Of a stretch of DNA of 48,256 bases, positions 16,911-25,146 are shown in pieces (positions within the stretch are counted from its first letter, which is position 1; every line of letters begins with the position of its first letter). This stretch comes from an uncultured beta proteobacterium (GTDB lineage: Bacteria; Pseudomonadota; Gammaproteobacteria; Burkholderiales; Burkholderiaceae_C): assembly GCA_903823025.1 (NCBI GenBank), contig CAIJRK010000030.1, forward strand, positions 1 through 48,256. The letters are read 5' to 3'. The position numbers were made by a program, and so were the translations under genes. A model generated the notes under the pieces. It ran no database searches. It saw only the letters and a program-made list of their open reading frames with translations, and had not been told where the DNA came from.

Positions 16911-18521
16911 ATGATTAAAAATTTTATAGATAAGTTGCTAGGCAAGTCTTCTTCGACTGCCAAAGGCAAAAAAAATCAATTTGGCAAACGCGAAGAAGTC
17001 GGTGTTGCCTCACACGGCATTGACCCGGCGCTGGTCGATGAGCGGGCGCTCAATGTAATTCGGACGCTTAAAAATGCGGGTTATGAAGCCTACATTGTGG
17101 GTGGTGCGGTGCGCGATTTAATGGTCGGCCTGCGCCCTAAAGACTTTGATGTGGCCACCGACGCCACGCCTGAACAGGTAAAAGGCCTGTTTCGGCGTGC
17201 CTTCATCATTGGCAGGCGATTTCGCATTGTTCATGTGGTGTACGGGCGCGGTCGTGAAAACGAGGTGATTGAAGTCTCCACTTTCCGCGCTTACATGGAC
17301 AATGCCGCCGCAGAGGCCGTGTCAGGCAACGAGCGCACTAGCAAAAACGAGTTGGCGGGCATGAAGCACGCCGTGGACGCGTCGGGTCGGGTGTTGCGCG
17401 ACAACGTCTGGGGGCCGCAGGAAGAAGACGCCGTGCGTCGTGACTTCACGATTAACGCCATGTACTACGACCCTGAAACGCAGATTGTGGTGGACTACCA
17501 CAAAGGCATTAAAGATTCCAAAGATCGCATTATTCGCATGATTGGCGACCCCGCTGCGCGTTACCGTGAAGACCCGGTGCGTATTATTCGTGCGGTGCGT
17601 TTTTCGGCCAAACTCAATGCGTTGGGCTTTAAGTTAGAGGCTAAAACGGTGGCGCCTTTGGTGAAGTCACAACAGTTGTTGGCTGACGTGCCACAAAGCC
17701 GTTTGTTTGATGAAATGCTCAAATTGGTGCAAACCGGTCATGCGCTGGCCTCCATTGTTCAACTCAAAGCGTTGGGCATGGCACGCGGCATTTATCCGTT
17801 GCTTGATGTAGTGGTGGAGCGTTCTGATCAGACCTTTGTCAAAGCCGCGTTGGCGGATACAGATCGCCGTGTGGGCGAGGGCAAGCCGGTGGCGCCCAGT
17901 TTCTTGCTGGCCTGCGTTTTGTGGGCGGATGTCCGTGATGGCTGGGCACAGCGTATCAAAGAGCGTCAGCACTCGCATCCCGCGCTGCAAGACGCGATTG
18001 ATGACGTGTTTAATGCCCGCATTGGAGACGTCTCAGGTCGCGGCAAACTCGCCAGCGACATGCGTGAAATCTGGATGCTGCAACCGCGTTTTGAAAAGCG
18101 TGTTGGCAGTGCGCCTTTTGGACTGGCCGAGCAGGCGCGCTTTCGGGCCGCATTTGACTTTATGCGCTTGCGCGCAGACGCCGGTGAGATCGACGAAGTG
18201 TTGTCTGATTGGTGGCAAGAGTTCAGCACAGCGGATGACGATTTGCGTCAGGACATGGTGGATCAAGTGCGCAGCGAACAGCAGCAACAGCGACAAAAAG
18301 CGCCGCGCGTTCATAAAGCGCCCCCTCGCGAGGCTGCGCCGGTGACACATGAGGCCATCACGTCAACTGATGCACCACGTCCACGTTTGGAGGGCGGGCC
18401 GGAATTGGCGACAGGCCCGGGCGCAGCCGGTTCAACCGAGACACCTAAAAAACCCCGGCGGCGGCGTCGCACGGCAGCCTCCAAGACCGAAGGCGAGTCA
18501 ACGCCGGATACGGGCGTTTGA
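16911..18521 (+). CDS. pcnB: Poly(A) polymerase I
   Basis: The 536-residue class-II nucleotidyltransferase has GGAVRDL at 64-70 and the catalytic DFD at 78-80. It also has FRRAFIIGRRFRIVHVVYG and EEDAVRRDFTINAMYYD, plus the RNA/tRNA-binding head with YREDPVRIIRAVRFSAKL. The long GRRFRIVHV stretch typical of poly(A) polymerases separates it from the CCA-adding enzyme. It adds 3' A tails that promote RNA decay. An extra tail from about residue 460 is rich in Gln, Pro, Ala and Arg and ends near a PRRRRR cluster; this may bind RNA. A hairpin AGCGCC/GGCGCT (16871-16893) lies in the leader. folK starts immediately at the next base after the stop. Confidence 0.95.
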   Translation: MIKNFIDKLLGKSSSTAKGKKNQFGKREEVGVASHGIDPALVDERALNVIRTLKNAGYEAYIVGGAVRDLMVGLRPKDFDVATDATPEQVKGLFRRAFIIGRRFRIVHVVYGRGRENEVIEVSTFRAYMDNAAAEAVSGNERTSKNELAGMKHAVDASGRVLRDNVWGPQEEDAVRRDFTINAMYYDPETQIVVDYHKGIKDSKDRIIRMIGDPAARYREDPVRIIRAVRFSAKLNALGFKLEAKTVAPLVKSQQLLADVPQSRLFDEMLKLVQTGHALASIVQLKALGMARGIYPLLDVVVERSDQTFVKAALADTDRRVGEGKPVAPSFLLACVLWADVRDGWAQRIKERQHSHPALQDAIDDVFNARIGDVSGRGKLASDMREIWMLQPRFEKRVGSAPFGLAEQARFRAAFDFMRLRADAGEIDEVLSDWWQEFSTADDDLRQDMVDQVRSEQQQQRQKAPRVHKAPPREAAPVTHEAITSTDAPRPRLEGGPELATGPGAAGSTETPKKPRRRRRTAASKTEGESTPDTGV

Positions 18522-19004
18522 GTGAACTTGTCGCCTCTTGCGGTCACGGCCTATATTGCACTAGGGGCTAATCTGGGAAACGCCCGCGTGACCGTGCTGC
18601 AGGCCATGCAAAGTATCGCGACGCTACGCGCCACATACTGCGTTCATTGCTCCTCGCTGTACAGCACCGCGCCCATTGACGCCACCGGGCCGGATTACAT
18701 CAATGCTGTGGTTGAGGTGATCACTGGCTTGAATCCGCAAGACCTGCTGTTTGAACTGCAGCAGTTGGAGCAGACCGCCGGACGCCAGCGGCCCTACCGC
18801 AATGCGCCACGCACGCTGGATTTAGATATTTTGCTGTATGGCGATGCTTGCTTGCAGAGCACCACTCTCGTGATTCCGCATCCCCGAATGAGAACGCGTG
18901 CTTTTGTGCTGTTGCCCCTGGCCGAGATCGCGCCAGCCAAAGTCAGTATCAATGATTTACAGGCGGTTTCAGACCAACGCATCACGCGACTCAACACTGA
19001 CTGA
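18522..19004 (+). CDS. folK: 2-amino-4-hydroxy-6-hydroxymethyldihydropteridine pyrophosphokinase
   Basis: The 160-residue protein has the HPPK signatures YIALGANLGNA near 11-21, the RPYRNAPRTLDLDILLYGD motif at 86-104 with the magnesium aspartates, and IPHPRMRTRAFVLLPLAEIAP. It transfers pyrophosphate from ATP to the pterin in folate synthesis. The GTG start at 18522 abuts the pcnB stop with no gap, implying translational coupling. It converges with the ridA-like gene. Confidence 0.96.
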   Translation: MNLSPLAVTAYIALGANLGNARVTVLQAMQSIATLRATYCVHCSSLYSTAPIDATGPDYINAVVEVITGLNPQDLLFELQQLEQTAGRQRPYRNAPRTLDLDILLYGDACLQSTTLVIPHPRMRTRAFVLLPLAEIAPAKVSINDLQAVSDQRITRLNTD

Positions 19005-19032
19005 ATGAGTTCGATGCAGATTAGGAAACTTT

Positions 19033-19488
19033 TTAAGCCAGTTCAGCAATCAGTTCAATTTCAACGCAGGCGCCCATGGGGATTTGGGCTACGCCAAAAG
19101 CACTGCGGGCGTGCGCGCCCTGTGTGCCAAACACTTGACCGAAAAGTTCACTGGCACCATTGGTGACGAGGTGTTGTTCCGTAAAGTCTCCGGTGGAGTT
19201 CACCAGCGACATGAGCTTGACAATGCGCTTGACGCGGTTGAGGTCGCCCACCGCCGCGTGCAAGGTACCGATCAGGTCAATGGCAATGGCCCGAGCGGCA
19301 GCCTGACCTTCTTCGGTGGTGATGTTTTTACCGAATTGCCCAACCCAAGGTTTCCCGTCTTTTTTGGCGATATGACCGCTCAAAAAGATCAGCTGACCGG
19401 TCTGAACAAAAGGCAGGTAAGCCGCTGCTGGAATGGCCACAGGGGGCAAGGTGATGTTGAGTTCGGTCAGTTTGGCGTAAATGCTCAT
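19033..19488 (-). CDS. RidA/YjgF/UK114-family protein
   Basis: The 151-residue product has the Rid fold pattern: FVQTGQLIFLSGHIAKKDGKPWVG in the first third and the conserved HARSAFGVAQIPMGACVEIEL end, where the arginine that binds carboxylates in active Rid deaminases is kept. RidA proteins hydrolyse reactive enamine/imine intermediates made by PLP enzymes, but several Rid subfamilies have other roles. This one is longer than canonical RidA (about 130) and belongs to a side subfamily. It lies 48 nt downstream of the transglutaminase gene on the same strand and has a purine-rich ribosome site, so it may be the last gene of that operon. Confidence 0.85.
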   Translation of the reverse strand: MSIYAKLTELNITLPPVAIPAAAYLPFVQTGQLIFLSGHIAKKDGKPWVGQFGKNITTEEGQAAARAIAIDLIGTLHAAVGDLNRVKRIVKLMSLVNSTGDFTEQHLVTNGASELFGQVFGTQGAHARSAFGVAQIPMGACVEIELIAELA

Positions 19489-19536
19489 TGAAATTCCTTA
19501 AAGAGGTGGTTTTGAAACGGGCGCGGGTTATGCGGG

Positions 19537-20523
19537 TTAATTGCCCGCGCTTTGATTTTGTGACGTATTTTGGCTCTGCGACTGCTCCTGTATTTTGGGG
19601 CGTCCACTGGTCAGACTGGATGGATTGACGTCAAGCATCGGCTCGACTGTTACGCCGACCGAGAGCGTGTGGTTGGCGCCGCCGTGGATGACGCCGCGAA
19701 TCGGCGACACATCGGCAAAGTCCCGCCCAGTCGCCAGCGTCACGTAGTCTTCGCCTGGCGAATGCCAACCGGCCTTGTTGTTGGTCGGGTCCAGGTCACA
19801 CCAGCGCGCCTGCAACGGCAGATCAGGCACATAAACAGAAACCCAGGCGTGCGAGGCATCGCTGCCTCTGAGTTTGACGGTGCCGGGCGCCGGTTGCGTC
19901 AGCAAATAACCGCTGACATAGCGCGCCGCAACCCCCATGGCACGCAAGCACGCAATCATGATATGGGCAAAATCCTGACATACGCCTTTGCGCTGCGCCA
20001 GCGCCTCCAGCGCCGGGGTGTTGATTTGCGTGCTTTGACTCTCGTAGGTGAAGTCAGTGTAGATACGCTGCATCAGGTCGCGGGCGGCGGCCAAAACGCT
20101 CATGCCCGGGGCAAAACTGGGCTTGGCATAAGCCGTGAATTCCGGGTGATGTGGACAAAAGGGCGAGACAAACACAAATTCGGTCGCCGCCTCAAAACGT
20201 CTGCCCGACTGGTAACGAAAGAGTTCGCGGGTTTGTTCCCAACTGATCCGGCTTAAAGGCACTGAACTGGGTGTTGTGATCACCACGCTGTGGGCGACAA
20301 CGGTCAACACCGTGTGAGGACACTGGAGTGAGAAAAAACTGCGCGTGTTGCCAAAAACATCCTGCACTTGCCTGAGTTGCACCGGAGTCGGGCTGATCTG
20401 CAGGGCATGGCTGAGCAGTTGCTGATAGCGGGTGTTCAATGGCTGCAGGTAAACCATGTGCTGCGCTGTTTCCACGGCGGGCACATAGTCATAGCGGGTT
20501 TCGTGCGTGATTTGCAGCTTCAT
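19537..20523 (-). CDS. Transglutaminase-like cysteine protease (COG1305 type)
   Basis: The 328-residue protein begins MKLQITHETRYDYVPAVETA, the N-terminal beta domain (bacterial transglutaminase-like N-terminal region) that accompanies this family. The papain-like triad is visible: C182 in KGVCQDFAH, H225 in ASHAWVSV and D243 in WCDLDPTNN. It has no signal peptide, so it is probably cytoplasmic. The last 15 or so residues are a Gln/Ser/Asn tail. The start ATG (20521-20523) overlaps the upstream gene's TGA as ATGA, so the two are translationally coupled. In many bacteria this family travels with alpha-E and circularly permuted ATP-grasp proteins; peptide ligation or processing has been proposed but not established. 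Confidence 0.9.
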   Translation of the reverse strand: MKLQITHETRYDYVPAVETAQHMVYLQPLNTRYQQLLSHALQISPTPVQLRQVQDVFGNTRSFFSLQCPHTVLTVVAHSVVITTPSSVPLSRISWEQTRELFRYQSGRRFEAATEFVFVSPFCPHHPEFTAYAKPSFAPGMSVLAAARDLMQRIYTDFTYESQSTQINTPALEALAQRKGVCQDFAHIMIACLRAMGVAARYVSGYLLTQPAPGTVKLRGSDASHAWVSVYVPDLPLQARWCDLDPTNNKAGWHSPGEDYVTLATGRDFADVSPIRGVIHGGANHTLSVGVTVEPMLDVNPSSLTSGRPKIQEQSQSQNTSQNQSAGN

Positions 20524-23297
20524 CGTGTTCCCAAACTTTGCTTGGACGCCATGGCGTGCGTGAAGTAAGTGGTGCTGATTGCGTCCGACACCTGTGCGGC
20601 GGCGGTGGTGCATTGCAGCAACAAGTCGTTGAGAGTCAGGAAATAGCCCGTCTCGGTGTCAACCCCTGTGAATATCTCCGAACTGGCCTCTGGAACGGTG
20701 TAATTCGGGATGGATTCGCATAATTGCGTCAAACTCCAAGCGCTGGGATCGGGCACTTGCAGGGACAAAACGCTGAGTTCGTTGGACTCACTGCCCGCCA
20801 GTTTGGCCAGTCGTCCGCGCATGGTGTGTGCCACCCAAGCCAGTGAACGCGGGTTATCGCGGTCAAGCACCAGCAAGTCGAGCAAAGCGGCTAAATCACG
20901 GCTTTGCTGGTATTGCGCATGAAAGGTGATGGTGCTGTCAAACAGCGAAATCATGGCTTCAAAGCCGCCGTCGGTGTGCACCGAACCGGTTTCAAAACCG
21001 CGAGACAGGGAGGACGCCATAAAACTCAGGCGCTCAATGTGGCGACCAATGCTGAGTAAACGCCAGCCGTCGTCGCGCGTCATGCGGTCGGTTTGGGCGC
21101 CGGTGATGGCGGCCATGTGGTCGCTGCTGTTTTTGAGCACTTGCAAGGCCTCTGTCGAGGAATAGTCGCCGCTGCGCGTATGTTCGGCACAACTGGCAAA
21201 CAAATCTTCTTCGGCGCGAACAATGACGCGCCAATGTTCTTGAGACAAGCGCTCGCGCACGGTGGAACCCGCCATTTTGAGGGCGCGTAGATAAAAACCA
21301 ACGCTGGTGGCGCCATCGGTGCTGCCCAGATTGGCAATCAGCGAGCGTTCAAAGACACGGCGCGCTTTGGCGGCAGAGGGCACATCCGGCAAAACCAGGG
21401 TGTTGGTGATGGCCATTTTGCTCAACCAGTCCAATAAAGGGCGTGACGATTGATCTTCGCCGTTCAGACACTCAAGCGTTAAACGAGCCAGGCGGATGGC
21501 GTTTTCGGCGCGCTCGGTATAGCGGCCCAGCCAGAAAAGATTTTCTGCGGCACGGCTGGTGACCAGTCGCTTGCGTTGGGCCAGGGAGGCGGGGGTCAGG
21601 TGCGGCTGTAACAGCGTGGTGCGGTCCACCTCGCCTCGGGTCAGCGCCCACACATCAGCGCTGCTGCCACCGCGTTGCATGGAGGCAATCTCGGCACCGG
21701 CGCCGGCGACGCGCGCCAGTCCACCGGGCAAGACGCGCCATGACTGCGGGCCATCTGATACGGCAAAAACACGCAGCACGACGGAGCAGGGAACGATCTT
21801 TCCGTCAGGCGTTGTGCCTGTCTGACCGGCAGGTGTCGAGGCCTGCCAAGTGGGCATTTGTGACAAGGGCAGGTAAGCCTGAACGGTGTAGTCTTCGCTT
21901 TGTTGGGCAATGCGTGCGGCCCAGTCGTCCCGTTCGGATGGGGACAAGCTGTGGCCCAGCACCGATTCAAAACTACCTTGCATAGGCGAGCCGGGATAGG
22001 TGGGCTTGATGACGCAGTCACGCAGTTGGGGCAAGACTTCTTTCATGGCCGATTGTTCGCCACACCACCAAGTTGGCAAAGACGGGAGTTGGAGTTCTTC
22101 GCCTAACAAATGGCGCGACAAGGCCGGTAAAAATCCCAACAAGGCCGGTGACTCCAAAAAGGCCGACCCCGGCGCGTTGGCAACCAGCACATGACCCGCG
22201 CGGATAGCCTGTAACAGGCCCGGCACGCCCAAACTGGAGTCAGAGCGCAGTTCTAACGGGTCCAGATATTCATCATCGACGCGTTTGAGCAGCCCGTGAA
22301 TTGGCACCAAACCTTTGAGCGTTTTGAGGTAGAGGTGCTCGTCGCGCACGATCAAATCGCTGCCTTCAACCAGCGTTAAGCCCAGATAGCGGGCCAGGTA
22401 GGCGTGTTCAAAATAAGTTTCGTTGTAGGGGCCAGGCGTTAGCAAAGCGAGGTGTGCATCGGCCCCCGCCGGACTCATCTGTTTGAGACTCTCCATCAAG
22501 GCGCGGTAGGTGCCCGCCAAACGTTGCACCTGCATGGCTTGAAAAGCCTCTGGAAATTGATTGGAGATGGCTAGCCGGTTTTCCAGCAAATAACCCAGTC
22601 CGGACGGCGCCTGACAACGCTGGCTAATCACCCACCAGTTGCCATCCGGGCCGTGCGCCAGATCAAAGGCGGCAATGTGCAAATGGGTGCCCCCCACAGG
22701 CGTGACACCATGCATGGCTCGCATATAGCCCGGGTGCCCATACACCAAAGCAGGCGGTAAGAGGTTTTTTTCAAGCAACTGCTGAGGCCCGTACACATCG
22801 GCCATGACTTGCGCCAGCAGGCGCATCCGTTGCGTGATGCCTTGCTCAATTTGCCGCCAACTGTCGGGTTCAATAATCAGCGGAAAAAGGTCTAAGGACC
22901 ACGGGCGTTGAGGCCCACCTTCGTCGGCATACACGTTGTAGGTGACGCCGTTGTCGCGAATTTGACGCTCCAGGCTGGCCGCCCGCTGATTCAGGCCCGG
23001 GTGTCCATTTTCTGCGAGATGCTCGAAAAAATGGCCCCACGCCTGCGTGAATGGCGGGTTGTCAGTCGGCAAGTCGGGCGCGTTTTTGCGCATAGAACCG
23101 CTAACCGGCAACGCGCCAGCGCGTAACTCGTCGAAATGGCCAGGGGCCACCGCACCAACCTGGGCAACGGCTTGTACAAGCGTTTGCCCAAGGGGATGGG
23201 GGGCAATAAAGGTGTCAGTTGCATTTTTCACGGCTTGAGTATGCCAGCGCCATGCGGGTTTTAACAAGGGCAGCGACTTGCCTGTCAAATTTGACAA
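20520..23297 (-). CDS. Fused circularly permuted ATP-grasp type 2 and alpha-E domain protein
   Basis: The 925-residue protein is a fusion. Residues about 60-520 form a circularly permuted ATP-grasp type 2 domain (COG2308), recognised by NGVTYNVYADEGG, RPWSLDLFPLII, VYGPQQLLEKNLLPPALVYGHPGYMRAMHG and the later CVIKPTYPGSP and LPGGLARVAG segments. From about 575 the alpha-helical alpha-E domain (COG2307, DUF403) starts with SRAAENLFWLGRYTERAENAIRLARL. The ATP-grasp part implies ATP-dependent carboxylate-amine ligation, substrate unknown. In many genomes the two halves are separate adjacent genes. The start is uncertain: TTG at 23297 is the first possible codon, and a GTG some 20 codons later is possible. 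The stop overlaps the transglutaminase start by ATGA. Confidence 0.9.
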   Translation of the reverse strand: MSNLTGKSLPLLKPAWRWHTQAVKNATDTFIAPHPLGQTLVQAVAQVGAVAPGHFDELRAGALPVSGSMRKNAPDLPTDNPPFTQAWGHFFEHLAENGHPGLNQRAASLERQIRDNGVTYNVYADEGGPQRPWSLDLFPLIIEPDSWRQIEQGITQRMRLLAQVMADVYGPQQLLEKNLLPPALVYGHPGYMRAMHGVTPVGGTHLHIAAFDLAHGPDGNWWVISQRCQAPSGLGYLLENRLAISNQFPEAFQAMQVQRLAGTYRALMESLKQMSPAGADAHLALLTPGPYNETYFEHAYLARYLGLTLVEGSDLIVRDEHLYLKTLKGLVPIHGLLKRVDDEYLDPLELRSDSSLGVPGLLQAIRAGHVLVANAPGSAFLESPALLGFLPALSRHLLGEELQLPSLPTWWCGEQSAMKEVLPQLRDCVIKPTYPGSPMQGSFESVLGHSLSPSERDDWAARIAQQSEDYTVQAYLPLSQMPTWQASTPAGQTGTTPDGKIVPCSVVLRVFAVSDGPQSWRVLPGGLARVAGAGAEIASMQRGGSSADVWALTRGEVDRTTLLQPHLTPASLAQRKRLVTSRAAENLFWLGRYTERAENAIRLARLTLECLNGEDQSSRPLLDWLSKMAITNTLVLPDVPSAAKARRVFERSLIANLGSTDGATSVGFYLRALKMAGSTVRERLSQEHWRVIVRAEEDLFASCAEHTRSGDYSSTEALQVLKNSSDHMAAITGAQTDRMTRDDGWRLLSIGRHIERLSFMASSLSRGFETGSVHTDGGFEAMISLFDSTITFHAQYQQSRDLAALLDLLVLDRDNPRSLAWVAHTMRGRLAKLAGSESNELSVLSLQVPDPSAWSLTQLCESIPNYTVPEASSEIFTGVDTETGYFLTLNDLLLQCTTAAAQVSDAISTTYFTHAMASKQSLGTR

Positions 23298-23347
23298 ACA
23301 AGTCCAAAAACTGAGGGTGTTATCTCAAGTCCTCATGCCAGGTGGCA

Positions 23348-24118
23348 TTACTGCGCGGTCCAGCCGCCATCCATGTTCCAGGCGACGCCGCGCACATTAT
23401 TGGCCGCCGGTGAACAAAAGAAAACCGCCAGCGCACCCAGTTCTTCCGGGGTGGTGAATTGCACAGATGGCTCTTTCTCGATCAGCAACTGTTTGGTCGC
23501 CTCTTCAATGGAAATGTTGCCGGCTGCGGCTTTGGCATCGACCTGTTTTTGCACCAGGGGCGTCAGCACCCAGCCGGGACAAATTGCATTGCAGGTGACG
23601 CCGCTGGTGGCATTTTCCAGGGCGGTGACTTTGGTCAAACCAATCACGCCATGCTTGGCCGTGACATAAGCCGATTTTTCAGCCGACCCGACCAGTCCGT
23701 GCACCGAGGCCAGATTGATGATGCGTCCCCAGTTAGCGGTTTGCATGGCCGGTAGCGCGAGGCGGGTGGCGTGAAAGGCGCTGCTCATGTTGATGGCAAT
23801 GATGGCATCCCAGCGTTCAACAGGAAAATTCTCAATACGCGCTACATGCTGAATGCCTGCGTTATTAACCAAAATATCGACGCGGCCAAACTGGTCAGCG
23901 GCGTAGCGCATCATGGCTTCAATGTCGGTGGGTTGGCTCATGTCGGCGCCGTGATAGGCCACTTTGACACCGAGGGCGGCGATTTCGGCTTTCGGGCCTT
24001 CGCTGTCACCAAAACCGTTGAGCACAATGTTGGCGCCTTGTTGGGCCAGTGCTTTGGCGATACCAAGGCCAATGCCGCTGGTGGAACCGGTAACGAGAGC
24101 TGTTTTGCCTTTTAACAT
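23348..24118 (-). CDS. bdhA: D-3-hydroxybutyrate dehydrogenase
   Basis: The 256-residue short-chain dehydrogenase has the NAD-binding GSTSGIG at 11-17, NNAG at 85-88 and the catalytic S138, Y151 and K155. The segments GIQHVARIENFPVERWD, ASVHGLVGSAEKSAYVTAKHG and CNAICPGWVLTPLVQKQ are the fingerprint of 3-hydroxybutyrate dehydrogenases. The enzyme oxidises (R)-3-hydroxybutyrate to acetoacetate, which suggests a cell that stores and uses polyhydroxybutyrate. It is divergent from the alpha/beta hydrolase gene over 115 nt. Confidence 0.9.
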   Translation of the reverse strand: MLKGKTALVTGSTSGIGLGIAKALAQQGANIVLNGFGDSEGPKAEIAALGVKVAYHGADMSQPTDIEAMMRYAADQFGRVDILVNNAGIQHVARIENFPVERWDAIIAINMSSAFHATRLALPAMQTANWGRIINLASVHGLVGSAEKSAYVTAKHGVIGLTKVTALENATSGVTCNAICPGWVLTPLVQKQVDAKAAAGNISIEEATKQLLIEKEPSVQFTTPEELGALAVFFCSPAANNVRGVAWNMDGGWTAQ

Positions 24119-24233
24119 GGGTTTTCTCCGTAAAGGGGCAGTGCGTACTGCGATTGATTTAGGATGTGACGATCATCAGGGTGACAACCGCCACCCGTTT
24201 TTACACCCTCGCTATCAAACCATAGATTCCACC

Positions 24234-25130
24234 ATGTCTGAACCCTCCTTGAATTTTGTAGATTGTCCTGACGCCATGGGCGGGCACCGTATGGCCTATT
24301 GGTCTTGGGGCAATCCGCAAAGCACGCACGTTGTGCTGTGCGTGCATGGCTTGTCGCGTCAAGGGCGTGACTTTGATGTGCTGGCGCGTGCCTTGTGCGC
24401 CCGCGCAGGCAACGCTATTCGTGTGATTTGCCCGGATGTGGTCGGGCGCGGTCAAAGCGACTGGTTAAAAGACCCGATGGCGTATCAAATCCCCAACTAC
24501 GCCGACGATATGCTGGTTTTGCTGGCGCAACTCAAACCTACCACGCTGGATTGGATCGGCACCAGCATGGGTGGCCTGATTGGTATGGTGGTGAGCGGGC
24601 AAGCTGATCTCGCGTTGCCCGCGCCTGTGCGCCGTTTGGTGCTCAACGACGTGGGGCCGAGCCTTCAGTGGCAGGCTTTGCAGCGTATTGGCGACTACTT
24701 GGGGCGCACCGTGCAGTTTGCTTCGGTGCAGCAAGCGGCTGATGTCTTGTGGACGATTTCCAGCAGCTTCGGGCCGCATACCCCGGCGCAGTGGCTTGAG
24801 TTTTCGCGGCACATGGTCAAGCCGGTGGCGAACGGCACAGACGCGGTCACGCTGCATTACGACCCCGCGATAGCCGTGCCGTTTCGGGCAGAAACCCAAG
24901 AATCGGTGGCCCGAAGTGAGGCTCAGTTGTGGGAACTCTATGACCACATCACCGCTGAAACGCTGTTGATTCGTGGCGTTCAGTCTGACCTGCTCTCGCT
25001 GGAGACCGCGCATACCATGATGCAGCGCGGCCCCAAGGCGCGGTTGGTGATCTTTGAAGGCGTCGGTCATGCCCCGACCTTCATTGCCGAGCACCAGGTG
25101 GATGCCGTCGCCGACTTTTTGCTGGCGTAA
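24234..25130 (+). CDS. Alpha/beta hydrolase
   Basis: The 298-residue protein has the alpha/beta-hydrolase fold: oxyanion HG at 38-39 (LCVHGLSRQGRDF), nucleophile S111 in GTSMGG (109-114), an acidic residue in the last third and the catalytic histidine in FEGVGHAPTF. There is no signal peptide. The substrate is unknown. ATG 24234 was chosen because an in-frame start at 23964 would run inside the opposite dehydrogenase gene, and the family pattern begins after 24234. relA follows after 16 nt, so the two are probably co-transcribed; the divergent 3-hydroxybutyrate dehydrogenase hints at, but does not prove, a hydroxyalkanoate ester substrate. Confidence 0.83.
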   Translation: MSEPSLNFVDCPDAMGGHRMAYWSWGNPQSTHVVLCVHGLSRQGRDFDVLARALCARAGNAIRVICPDVVGRGQSDWLKDPMAYQIPNYADDMLVLLAQLKPTTLDWIGTSMGGLIGMVVSGQADLALPAPVRRLVLNDVGPSLQWQALQRIGDYLGRTVQFASVQQAADVLWTISSSFGPHTPAQWLEFSRHMVKPVANGTDAVTLHYDPAIAVPFRAETQESVARSEAQLWELYDHITAETLLIRGVQSDLLSLETAHTMMQRGPKARLVIFEGVGHAPTFIAEHQVDAVADFLLA

Positions 25131-25146
25131 ACGGGTTGACTGTGAG

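Noticed and set aside
23964..24233. N-terminal extension of the alpha/beta hydrolase
   Set aside because: The extra 90 codons overlap the opposite 3-hydroxybutyrate dehydrogenase and lack family features; ATG 24234 gives a normal hydrolase start.
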